Positions 1 through 10,900 of a DNA stretch of 64,000 bases are shown in pieces. Under the pieces are notes generated by a model. The model worked only from the letters and a program-made list of their open reading frames with translations. It was not told the DNA's origin and searched no databases. This DNA is from Manduca sexta. Taxonomy: Eukaryota > Arthropoda > Insecta > Lepidoptera > Sphingidae. Position numbers and translations under genes: made by a program. Each line of letters begins with the position of its first letter. The first letter of the stretch is position 1. The DNA lies in contig NC_051115.1 of assembly GCF_014839805.1 (NCBI RefSeq), forward strand, positions 5,392,600 through 5,456,599, written 5' to 3'.

Positions 1-643
1 CAAAAAATGTCGTTTAAGTCAATTACCCTTTCAACCGACGATATGTATCATTAAAAGCATTACTTTTCAAAGTGGAGGGCGCTATCCGTAGGAAGAGCGA
101 AGGACCAGCGTGATTTCATCAATTGCTATGGCTCGGGAACACTACCTACTTTTATTATGATATGTTTTTTTCTGTACCCCAGACAACATAGGTATTTATT
201 AGGCTTTTTTGTGAGGGCCTGCGAGGTCACGCAGAGCCCCCATATTGTAAAAAAAAATGCCATTAAAAAGTACATGAAGGGACGGGGGTACAAATAATGG
301 ATATATAACTTTCGAGAATTAGCGTGCCTCCAAAAAGAAATGACATAAAAGGCCTGGGTATATTTTTCATGTACTGTTAATCAATTAATGTGTAAAAATG
401 TAACAAAAAACCTTATATCAAACTTTCGCATTTAATATTTAATATAAGAAGAATTGAATTCAAGCGATGGACAATTAAACAGGCCTATACCATAATGTAA
501 TTGTAGTACTGGCTGGTAAGTTTTTGTTTAATGTTTTTTTTTAGTGAAATGTCAGTTTATAAATAAATGGATTTCAAGTGAACCAACTGAATATTATTTC
601 CTGTTTTTCTAATATTCTACAGTAATAACTATAAATTTCTCAC
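1..643. other. Left-edge noncoding stretch
   Basis: AT-rich sequence with no coding signal that I can support. It is probably intron of the zinc-finger gene whose exon ends at 644 on the minus strand, because that exon ends in a splice donor pointing this way. No repeat shared with the rest of the window was recognised. Confidence 0.4.
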
Positions 644-1151
644 CACATCATGCCATGACAAATTATGTTTTGTCAAATTTGCTTCATCCATAAACCCTTT
701 GAAGCAATCTCCACATCTGTATGGGTAATTAAACCCATCTCTCCTCTCCTTAATATCTTGAACCTGCTCCTCTTTACTCAATACTTTAATATCACAGTCA
801 AATATCCTTTGAAAGTTGGTCATGTTTTCTTTAGTTTCAAAATATCGTCCTTTTTGCTTAAACCTTACGGGTTCATCATTTTTTTCTTTTTCCTCTGATT
901 CCATTTTTAAAATTCTTTTACTTTTTTTAATTTTTTCTTTATGTTTCTTTTTCTTTACTTTTGGTGGATCTACTATGTCCGTATTGATTTCTAGTTTTAT
1001 TTCTTCTTCAGGTATTACATCTGTCTCAGTTTTGACTGACGGACTGTCAGTTTTGCAGTCAAGCATGACCTCTAGTATGCTAGGTTCAGGCTCAGGGTAT
1101 TCTGTGATGTACATTTCCGATTTTTTATATGGATGTGTTTGATTTACCTGG
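644..1151 (-). CDS. C2H2 zinc-finger protein, single internal (or first coding) exon
   Basis: The minus-strand frame is open for about 170 codons. It has an acidic N-terminal half rich in E, D and P, then a lysine-rich basic stretch (about 50-70 residues in, resembling a nuclear localisation signal), and ends in one C2H2 finger: CGDCFKGFMDEANLTKH followed by H four residues later (C-x2-C-x12-H-x4-H). Straight after the finger lies a good donor (GTGAGA, 638-643), so the exon probably splices on to more fingers left of the window. Reading through instead gives a stop at 629-631 after four residues. The 5' end is ambiguous. An acceptor-like TTCCAG precedes 1151 and the frame stays open from there, but translation could also start at the ATG at 1112-1114. 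C2H2 proteins of this kind are normally nuclear DNA-binding regulators. The target is unknown. Upstream exons were not found. Confidence 0.6.
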
Positions 1152-1249
1152 AATTTTATTTTATATATGGGAGGAAATGAATAAAATAATGAACCTAGTA
1201 ATAATGATTTGCTAACAGTGGAATATATTTAATATCTGCCCTAGTGGGT

Positions 1250-1405
1250 AATGTGTGTCACATTCCGGGTTCAGCCTGTGTACTCTAAGATGCTGAATTG
1301 TGTTGACTGGTGTAATCATCTCTCATCAGCCAACACTATTTGGATTCCACAGCGCTTACCATTAGGTGTAGTGAGGTCACTATGCTACGCCTGTACTATA
1401 AAAGT
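1250..1405 (+). repeat. Rep-D interspersed repeat, degraded copy
   Basis: Matches the family seen best at 46255-46490: a GTCGCATTCCGGGTTCAGCC-like opening, then ATCATCTCTCATCAG and CTTACCATTAGGTG in the same order. Confidence 0.6.
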
Positions 1406-1474
1406 TATATTACCATATTATGTCCCGTTGCACTTTCTAGTAAAATCTTTGTATCTCTGCATCTATTTCTAAAA

Positions 1475-4440
1475 GCTGCATATTTGAGGAGTAAAGTTGA
1501 GCATATGTAGCAAAGACTTGAAGATGTGTCTGGGGGTATCTGGAAAGAAAAAATGAATTAGTTTTTTTTTTAAACTGCAAAGCATCGTTTACACTATAAC
1601 CTTGCGATATTTGATGTTAAAATCCAATGATACTTTGTAATAATTTATTTAAATTTGCTAGGCTTTTGTTGCTATTAAATATACGATTCAATTAAAAATA
1701 CGAACCGTACATCCAATAAGAAGTTGGTACGCCTCAACAAGATGATATTCCTGCATATTATATAGTTTCTGTGTGCCAAGGCATCCAAGGCAAATAGGCC
1801 GATCTTTTCTTATTGTATTCTCCATTATTTAATTTATTATTTAGATAAAAATGGGCAATATTTACAATCCAATAACATTGGAACTTTGTTTTTAAATCGG
1901 GGTTTAGGGATGCGCAATTTTTGTTGATGTCAGTTGTCACTTGCTTAGTCGATTATTAGGATCGATTCTCAATATTCTTATCCATATTTACATGGTTTGT
2001 GATAAGAATATTGTTTCGCATTGTAAAATATATTATATTATTCAATATAATGAATTAACATTAACTCCGTAAAATATTAATTTTAATTAGACTGGATGAA
2101 TAATTTGCCGTTTTCGTATTTTTATAAAATAGCGGGAATTACGAAAGTAATGTGGCTATCGGGTAACGCCGAATGTTACAACAACGCAGTCTTTTAATAC
2201 ATGTTTTCTAAAAATTGGATTTATATTAGAATTACTTTTGGGATTAGTTATAACTTATAATAATTGAATAAAACCCAATTTATAATAAACTTACACGTTT
2301 ATTTACTACTTACAGGATTCACTTTTATTTTTGTTTTTCAAATAAAAAGGCATTATTTCTACAGCCCATCGAATTTTTACATTTTTTCACTCGAACTATT
2401 TTAAATATATTTTCCTAAAAAAAGTTACGTCTAGTTTTCGTAAAAGATTCAAATTATGGCCGATTATTTCTTAAAACTCATTCGTATTTTGAGAAACAAC
2501 ATCTATATGTGTTGGGACGGGGCAGAAAAACTGAAAAAAAATATTTTTTTTTTTATTGATTTACCATTAGCTTTTTATTTATTATAAGATTTAACAAAAA
2601 TACTTTGGCAGTGATAGTATTTTGCAGGTCTAAGAACGACGAGAGTAATAATTCGAATATTACATCGAATATCAAATTATTATTTCTCAGCTTTATAGTC
2701 AGTTTCATAATTAAGGGAATTGCAAAATTAAATTCTACCTATTACAAATAAAAAGGACCGTTAATATGAATCTCCTTGGAAGAATTTAATGTGCAATTCA
2801 ATTATCTATTCTTTTTTATATTATGGCTTTCACCGTTTGTCTTTCGGTAGTTTCACCAATAACGGTTATCAAATAAAAAGCGACTAAAAAACATGTCGCC
2901 ATTTTTTTTTTAATTAACATAAATATTTAATTATAGTAATAAAAATAGCAATGGAAATCGGTCTATAGCAGAATCCACTGTAGAACATCTATAAGTACTG
3001 GGTAAGGTAGGTATGTTTAAAATACGCGGGAACCCGTTTCTGTCATCTAATAATGGTATTTTAAAATATTTCAAATTGTAGTAAGGTATTGTTGTTTCTC
3101 AAAATACGTCATTTATATTACATTAGAACTAACGGGGGAAAATATAAAAGAACAGATAATTTCAGAGATTTAAAATGTTTTGAGGTAAATTTTGGATTCC
3201 AACACGATTTTTAATAACAGAAATTAAATACAATTCTTATACTTTGTACAAATTCTTTGTTGAATAGTTCTTGAATAGTTATTGTGAGAATATAAATACG
3301 CCTAATGTAGCCATTTTATAATGATACTGAGTATATTTAAGAAGTGGGTAAAGAACTTTTGTAAATAGTACATAACTCAATGTAAAATTGAAATTAATAA
3401 AAAAGAATGTTCGTTTAAATACAAAATTACCGCTCAAAATTATCAAGTTTTAAATATAGATTTACTGAATTAAATATTGAGCTTTTAAGCCGCATACAAA
3501 AAATGTTGCCAATCCACGAATCCAAAAACTACCTCAATCAAACAAACGTTTCAAAAATACATTATAGAAATATCAGACGATTCTTACATTATTATCTTTG
3601 TATATAAATAAAATAGTATTCGTATAAAATAATTACAAAAGTTTTACAAAAATCTTATAGATGCGATACTGATGTGTGTATTATTGCTTATAAATTTCTT
3701 TTTTTAAATTAATATTGCACCTAAAGTTGGCGACGATTGATTCAAATTTAGAACATTTTCGTTCCGTGAAGTTTTTGATTAAGATTTTCGATTACTTGAG
3801 TTTCCGAAGATATCAGCAATTATTTTAAATTTAAATTCGTCATTGAAGTTGTGTAATAAATATAAAACCATACTACTATATTATATTACCAGATGAATGT
3901 AGCATTTGTATTTTGTTATTAATGGCAAGACGCATACATTCGAGACTTCTAGTGACGGCTCTGAGGTAAATTAAAAAACACGCTTGTATTTGCAAAATTA
4001 TAAGATAAATGGACACGTCAACTTTAAAACTTTCCGATTTAGACAATCACTAATAATTACCTTTTACATTTTTGCATATCGTTGAAAATTGAATACTTCA
4101 TAACATAGAGCAAACAGTATTTCAAATTGGCTCCACTCATTCAAATTTGAATCAATCGTGCCTAAAACAAATAGAAATAAGTAGAAAACGCCTTAACTAA
4201 ACATTTAGGTAGGTACAAGGTTATTATTCTAGATAGCTGTATCACTAACACACATTATTGCTTAATATTAAATACCTACGTAATAAATTCATTTATACGG
4301 ATGTTTTAAAAAAGTAATGACTAGTGTACCAAAGGTACGTTACATGGCAATACTAAACGTCTAATAAATGGCGCCAATTATTTGAATTTCGAAAGTGGTG
4401 GGGTAACACATCAATTAACTTTTTTATTGATTACTAACTT
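1475..4440. other. AT-rich noncoding stretch
   Basis: About 3 kb of AT-rich sequence with many homopolymer runs and stops in all frames. I see no exon, RNA gene or repeat family shared with the rest of the window. It could be an intron or the upstream region of the zinc-finger gene. Confidence 0.5.
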
Positions 4441-4450
4441 TTACTTTTCA

Positions 4451-4681
4451 GATGAACAGAGTACACAGATTAAAAACCCAAACACACCTCTTACTTTTCT
4501 AAAGTTATGTGTGAAAGAAAACTGAAGAAACCTGCATACCTGAGAAGTTCTCTATAGGAATTTCGAGGGTGTGTGAAGTGCGCCCATACTAGGGCAGCGT
4601 AGTGGACTAAGGCCTAATCCCTCTGGGTAATAGAGGAGGCCCGTGCCCAACACTGGAACAGTATACAATACTGGGCTATAT
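4451..4681 (+). repeat. SINE-A copy, head degraded
   Basis: Body and tail of the tRNA-derived SINE-A are recognisable (GAAACCTGCATACCTGAGAA, GTGGACTAAGGCCTAATCCC, GGAGGCCCGTGCCCAAC). The tRNA-like head with the pol III boxes is no longer readable. Confidence 0.7.
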
Positions 4682-4810
4682 TTATATGCGACACTACCAC
4701 CCATTACAACCAATAGAAACACCACACGAATTTTGAAAATTAAATCACTCCACATTTTACTAAGCTCATTAAACTGAGATTATATGTTAGTTCTCATATG
4801 CCCAGTAATC

Positions 4811-5075
4811 TATACATATTATAAAACAAAGTCCTCCAAATCTGTCTGTCTGTTTCTCAAAATATACTAAACGGATTTATGTAAAATTGTTACTAAAAAA
4901 TTTCATTTCTCGAGCAAGGTTTAGGTTAAAAGTACATTACGGTTTTTGTAAATTGACTGAAATATAACGATTACTGTTGAAGAGGTTGTAAAAACTGTCG
5001 TGGGTCGGGATTTACGCGGGAAAACTTTGTGGCACATTGATTTTCACGGGAAAACCCGCGTTTACAGATAGTTAT
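4811..5075 (+). repeat. Rep-J interspersed repeat
   Basis: Starts with ATAAAACAAAGTCCTCCAAA and carries ACTAAACGGATTTATGTAAA and GTACATTACGGTTTTTGTAA. The same order of blocks recurs at 16706, 35429 and 49903. Confidence 0.6.
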
Positions 5076-5104
5076 TAATACATTTCTTATATAAAATATG
5101 AATG

Positions 5105-5455
5105 TATGTAAGGATGTTTTATCAATGAAGCCCCATATTTTCAAACTCGCTACTACTCGCAAGGGAATCAAAACCTAAAGGGTACTTCCAGTCGACCTAG
5201 AATCTTGAAACTTGGCATGAAGCAGTGTTTTATAGCACATATAAAGAACAAATTCCAAAAACCTCTTTTTTATAACTTTGTCTTTAATTTATGCTTCTCC
5301 AGCTTTCCATATTGTAATGTTATGGATTTCATTTTGCAATAAAAATACCATAACTATGACTCGATTGTCGTGATGGGTGATCTTTTACTTATATACCTAC
5401 AGGTTTGCATGGAACCCTCGGTGCGCGAGTCCTCCTCGCACTTGGCCGGTTTTAA
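5105..5455 (+). repeat. Interspersed repeat ending in CGCACTTGGCCGG
   Basis: Contains TTGAAACTTGGCATGAAG and GCGCGAGTCCTCCTCGCACT followed by TGGCCGGTTTT. I know this ending as a common repeat in arthropod genomes. No second full copy lies in this window, so the call rests on recognition rather than internal comparison. Confidence 0.45.
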
Positions 5456-5737
5456 AAGAACTTGTATATTGTGTTACCCCACAATACTTCCAAAAGACAT
5501 AATTCTTCACGCTTGATAGTCTACGTTCAAAATCAGCTGGAGATTAAGAAAATCTCTGTAATATTAAGACCACAATATTTATTAACCGATTGACGTAGAA
5601 AACAAAAGAATTTTCAGGAAATTTGGATCACCACACGTAATAGTTTGGTCAGGAAAGGAAATGTGGTAACTAAACTAGGAATTAACGTTACGATATCTTA
5701 TTACAGATTTTTTCTGCTATAAATGTAATATTCATAT

Positions 5738-6007
5738 AGGGGCCGTTCAAGTATTACGTAACCCAGTTTAGGGGGGGGGGGGGTGTCTTGTAAAACGTTA
5801 CGATGCGTTACAGGGGCGGGAGGGGGGTCTCCAAAAAGCGTTATGTAACATTGTTTTTTTTTAATTTTAAAACAATAAAAAAGGTATTTTGCGTAAAATA
5901 ATTGTGAATATTAGAAAAAAACTTTACGAGTTACATAACTTTTGGAGCGAGGATGGGGGGTTAAAAAATCTTCAAAAATTGCGTTACGTAATACTTGAAC
6001 GGCCCCT
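5738..6007. mobile_element. MITE with AGGGGCCGTTCAAG inverted ends
   Basis: The left end AGGGGCCGTTCAAGTATTAC continues GTAAC. The right end is its inverse (GTTACGTAATACTTGAACGG, then CCCCT), giving about 25-bp terminal inverted repeats around 270 bp. A 13-bp G run (5771-5783) lies inside. A flanking TA or TTA duplication is possible but not clean. A 5'-truncated relative lies at 38905-39042. Confidence 0.7.
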
Positions 6008-6046
6008 TAAGAAAAAAATAGTCTTAAATCTGCTGGAAAACCTATT

Positions 6047-6443
6047 ACACAGGGTCATTTTGACATTGAGTTCCTAAATGAAACCACATAATGGTCTTCA
6101 CCTTTGCTGACATTTTGTCAAAAATTATCGGGTATTCTTACGAAATATCCTCGTTTTAGTTTTTTGATTTTTTCATCATTTTGTAGTTTAATACGAATAT
6201 GGCTAGCAGTGAGTGTATTTCTGACTGAATGTATGATGTTGCCGCTGTAATGAATTATCCTAGAGTAGTAGTAGTGGCATTAGGGCGCATAAAATTTAAA
6301 TTACTTTCTGTTAATATTTATTTTGTTGGAAACTTACACTTTTTTATTTTACATCTACGACTCAAGCAACTTATTGTAGTGTTATTTCCAAGTATATAAG
6401 TATGTGGTTTCATTCAGTAACGCGATGTCAAGATGACCCTGTA
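6047..6443. mobile_element. TA-flanked MITE, mariner-like termini
   Basis: The inverted ends are about 40 bp: CACAGGGTCATTTTGACAT at left and the inverse ATGTCAAGATGACCCTGTA at right, each continuing inward to a shared AATGAAACCACATA. TA flanks both ends, as expected for Tc1/mariner-type insertion. Diverged copies are at 25425-25815 and 55570-55780. Confidence 0.7.
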
Positions 6444-6834
6444 TAAATGTGTCCCCAATATTGTAACATTTCTAACCTTTCCTGATATATTGTATAACGT
6501 GTGGTGATATTACCAAAACAATCTGTTACAAAGCGAACGGAGACGCTCCTATATTGTACATGAACCAAATTATTCTAGTAAGTTTAAGGAAAATAATTCT
6601 GCAGCAATGTGTATGAGGTATCGTTCGAGGCAGATGACATTTTAAATAATATCAAATGTTAGTCGAAAACAACACGGTTTTACTCACGTATAAAAAGTAG
6701 TCGGAATCGCCGATCAGTTTCGACCTATTAAGTTAATATCAAATGTGTTTGATGCTTTTTATGTTTGCGAATGTTTGATATCGAAATAAAATGTCGGATT
6801 TTATTGTGTTTTTTAAAATTTACTACCGTTTTGA

Positions 6835-6945
6835 TTGAGGTCGGATGATCAACACCTCAGTCCTCGTGACCATGAAGGCTGCAGTCTTCGAAACGTCGGG
6901 GGAAAATTATAATATACAAAACTGGGATAAAATCCGAAAAAAATG
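6835..6945 (-). repeat. Rep-F copy
   Basis: Contains AACACCTCAGTCCTCGTGAC, CAGTCTTCGAAACGTCGGG and a run reading 'aaaactgggataaaatccg'. The same three blocks recur at 59580 and 62845. Confidence 0.6.
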
Positions 6946-7129
6946 TTTTATTACGTTTATAATAAATTATGACGCAGTATGAAGGAAGGTTAAATTTTAT
7001 GTTCAATACCTAAATATAGTCACATTATATGATAAAGCAACGTAAAAGATCTTCCAAGAAGTCATATTTAAACTGTAATGGTATGAAATAATTTTTAGTA
7101 TTGGGAATAGGGTATATTCCTACGTTTGA

Positions 7130-7450
7130 TTTTGTATATTTTCTATATGTTACAGCAAATAACACAAAAAATGGAGCCCCGTCTGTTAAAACTGCATCAA
7201 AATTGGTTAAGAAATAAGCCAGTAATTCATATTTCAAATAATGCAATGTGCGTGGTGGGGATATCGCTCCATCTCATTCTTTCACGCGCGCATAATTTCC
7301 GATGACGTCACTTGTGCATATTGCGCTTCTTTTCAAGTTTCTTGACACACCTTCTACCGAAGCTCAAAAGCTTATAACTTGTTGATTTTTAACCGGATGT
7401 TAATAATTCTTTTTGTTTAGAATTAATATGATATAAATTTTTATAAAAGA
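7130..7450 (+). repeat. Diverged repeat pair member (partner at 26150)
   Basis: Shares an ordered series of blocks with 26150-26450: a TATATGTTACAG-like start, CAAAATTGGTTAAGAAATAAGCC, a GATGACGTCAC core and CATTTT-rich 3' part. The class is unknown. It lies just beyond the 3' end of the klingon-like gene. Confidence 0.45.
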
Positions 7451-7573
7451 ACAAAATGAGTCAAATAGCCCATAACGGCTATTTTCATCATTACTTAGAA
7501 ACATTAAGACTTCATAGAGGACTCTAACATAGGGAATCGTCAACCTATTCAAACTACGCGACGTCATTTGTTA

Positions 7574-7579
7574 TTTATT
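7574..7579 (-). terminator. Candidate polyadenylation signal for the klingon-like gene
   Basis: AATAAA on the minus strand, about 240 bases past the stop codon at 7822-7824. It is the first canonical hexamer I see downstream. In AT-rich DNA this is weak evidence on its own. Confidence 0.3.
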
Positions 7580-7821
7580 TTTGAATGATATTCGATAAAA
7601 TCTATTTATGTCCAGTAAAGCTTTGTAATACTAATATTTCAGAACATCTGCCTCGAACAATCAACATGTCATATCAGCTAGGGAAACAGTCTATAAACGC
7701 TGTCACAACACTTCAAAAGCTTATAATAAAACATCATTGGTGTTACAATCGTTTTACGATTAAATTACCAAATGGTAGTATGGTAGAAAGTTTTTCGAAT
7801 GGCAACACAAGTAAGCTATTA

Positions 7822-7995
7822 TTAAATTTGGAACGCTGGTTGGCTGTGAAGGCGGGAGACGACGGCATAAATAGCTAGAACACAGGTGAGGGACGTCAGT
7901 TGGATTTTGGGCGCGGCGGAGAACATTGGGGTGAGCTCGTCCGCGTGCGCCGAGTGTGGGCCGCCTAGCGTGTGGAACTGGAAGATATCGCTGAC
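7822..7995 (-). CDS. klg-like: klg-like exon 10: C-terminal tail, probable GPI signal
   Basis: Reads VSDIFQFHTLGGPHSAHADE, then a small-residue site (FSAAPK) followed by the mainly hydrophobic LTSLTCVLAIYAVVS and stop TAA. A small-residue site before a C-terminal hydrophobic run is how GPI-anchored proteins end. A single weak transmembrane segment is the alternative. Acceptor TTCACAG. Confidence 0.8.
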   Translation of the reverse strand, partial: VSDIFQFHTLGGPHSAHADELTPMFSAAPKIQLTSLTCVLAIYAVVSRLHSQPAFQI

Positions 7996-10900
7996 CTGTG
8001 AACAAGAGGCGTAGGTTATAACTCACAAACAGTGATGTAACATTATCGCGATATGATATTAATTTAGTATTAAAATCAGTAACAGTGGCCGTCATTTTAA
8101 ATTTCTTTGTTTTAAGGCCTTTCAATATTGATATCTGAGCGTGTTTGTCTTCACAAAAGACATTCTGACTTTGGATTCGTCATATTAATCAATTTTGAAT
8201 TATATCAATTTTGAAGTCAATGCGCCCTAATACAAAAACATTCAAAATGGCGCAATTTTTTTATTTTTCATTGGATCTGTCCTTTGTGACCATTGGCACA
8301 TTGATATATCGATTTTGAAGCCAATTGGCCTTAAAACAAAGAAATTCAAAATGGCGGCCGCCTTTGTCAATTCTAACACGTGTTTTACATAATTTAGGTA
8401 CCATTGATCCATGATGAAAAAATAAATAATATCAAAATTCGTCATCATCATCAGCCTATATCTTTGTCCACTGCTGGAGATAGGTCTCCTCCAATATGCA
8501 CCATTTCACCCTGTCTTCGACCTGTCGCATCCAGTTCTTACCAGCGACAGCAGATCGTCACTCCACCTCGCTGGAGGGCGTCCTACACTACGTTCGCAAA
8601 AAAAAACAATTTTTCAATATTCGTACTAAAATAATTTTAATAATAATAATAATATCAGCCCTGTATTATATACTGTCCCACTGTTGGGCACGGGCCTCCT
8701 CTACTACTGAGAGGCAATAGGCCTTAGTCCACCACGCTGGCCAAGTGCGGTAAAATAATTTTAAGGTGTAAAATTGTATTTAATTGTATTTTCGCTCCAC
8801 CCACCTCATTCCACCCGTATCTGTTCTTGGCCTGCACGATGGCCTCGTACACAGCGGCGGGCTGCAGCCCACGCAGCTCGTGCGCCACGCGGTGCGTCAG
8901 CGCGCCGCGCGACTCCGGCGGCGGCAGCACCACGTCGTGCCACCGCCCCGGCTGCTGGAACGTCTCGTTCATCTGCGATGGAGGGGAAATTTAGGCCCGT
9001 ATCCACTGGTATTAAGGTGGTACTTATGGTGCAGGCAACCAAAACAATTCGGTGAGTCTTTGAGGATCGTAGGTACGGAAGAGACAACTGCCCGCAGGAT
9101 ACGGCTTAACATACGTTCGAATTCTGCCTAGCTTGGGATGAAGAGCGCAGCGCTATCAGATCAATTGTCGGAGACTTCTCGCTGGTAGCTGTAGTCGCTT
9201 CCATAGTTACGAGAAATTAGACTATGAAGGTTACAGTCTTCGAAATATCAGCCGAAAATTAAAATATATAAAAACCGCGTTAAAATTCGTAAAATAGTCA
9301 AAAATATGTTTTATGAAGATATTTTTTATTTAGAATGCCCTTTTGCCATCATCTGTGCAATTTCAGCTGAATATCTCACCGCCAACTGCCGGTACAGCAG
9401 CCGCAGCTCGTCCAGCGGCGGGTAGCTGTCCACGGCGAAGGCCAGCGTGTAGACGGTGTTGGAGCGCGCTAGCGGAGGCGAGGTAAAGCGCGCAGGCCCG
9501 GGCCGGCCTGACACCTCCACGTGCTGCCGCGCGCGACCCAGGCTGTTGTCCGCCACGCAGCTGCAAACAAGACAATTTAAATCATTTAAAGACTCCAAGT
9601 CCACGATAGCTAGTTGGGAATGGAGCGGTCTGTCTAGACAGATGTCTGGCGGATCAAAACCAAGCAACGACTCCTCGAAGTAAGAGCGTCGCTGCTGATA
9701 TCACACTTAAGAAAGAAATTGAGTGTCATCTATTGGTACGGCCCAATGGTCGTAGGACATCTTGACTGCGACCAGTTCCGAGTTCCGACTAATGATTTCT
9801 ACCTAGCCGAATTTCAGCCACGGCGACCAATCTCAAAGTGATCAAGTGTGGGCGCAATATACAGGTGCACTCTCTGTTCCTTCTTATAGTTCGATGAGAC
9901 GGCTTGACATGACCGGAGAGAGATCAGGCGCAGGACCAACGGCTTTACGTGCATGAGGCACGGGGGTATCACCGCCTACTTCCTGACTCCGAGCTGGGAC
10001 TGATCAATTTTTAAGATGGAAAAACCCAGTCCCTTTTTTGACCGAAATCCTATCTCAGGACCTCAGCGCGGTCATACTCGTAGAACTACGCCACCAAGGC
10101 AGTCCAATTAATATAAAGGGAAGTATAGCTAACTCGATAAGTGTGTAGGTTGAAGTAGCAATGGGCTGGCTATATATGTTGCAGAACAGATAACCGCTTG
10201 AATAAGCGTATTCTGGAATGGAGACTTCGTCTTGGCAAACGTAGCGTGGGACGCCCTCGGCCAGATGGCGGGACGAATTACACAAGAGGGCAGCGACTGG
10301 ATGCATAAAGCAGCAGACCGGGCTCTGGCGTACCTTGGGAGAGGCTTATGTAGCGACAGCGTCGCACATGGTATCACGTAGGTGCTTGGCTGAGTATTAA
10401 CTCACGTACGACACGTACCACATCAGTATATAAGCACCATTTGTACATAGAATAAACCAAATACCAGCTCGTGTTTCTTACGAGTGTCTCATTCCGTCTT
10501 GCTACTCAATTAATGGCAAAGCTTATGTCCAGCAGTGGACTGCGAAGGGCTGATGACGATGATAGTCAATCCAATATGTCCCTTACCTGTAATTGCCGAA
10601 GTCTTCAGGCTGCACATTGGCTATGAGCAGCGTGTGGTTGTTCCCCCGGGCCGACATGGTGACGCGCTCCGACGCGCTCAGAGGAAACGAGTTCTGGTAC
10701 CACGATACCTTGGAAAACATATACTATGTATAAGCGATACAATATTAATTAACGTGATTTTATGGGTTGTATTAATACAAATCTTATTTTTGAGTATGTT
10801 CTTAAGTGGAAATTTAACGTATTGAATTATACAATAAAAAAAACTTGAGCTTTCACTTGAGCGCCTGTAGTCAGCTGAGACAGCGCTTCTTAAAACAAAC

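Noticed and set aside
665..1142. Two plus-strand open frames rich in Phe, Ser and Leu
   Set aside because: Antisense shadows of the lysine- and glutamate-rich zinc-finger exon.
1758..1940. 60-codon minus-strand open frame
   Set aside because: AT-rich and low in protein-like composition, with no splice or family support.
7585..7878. 97-codon plus-strand open frame
   Set aside because: Overlaps the last klg-like exon and its 3' UTR in antisense, with no recognisable motif.
8774..9131. GC-rich open frames on the plus strand
   Set aside because: Shadows of klg-like exon 9. The Ala/Arg-rich composition comes from the complementary GC-rich exon.
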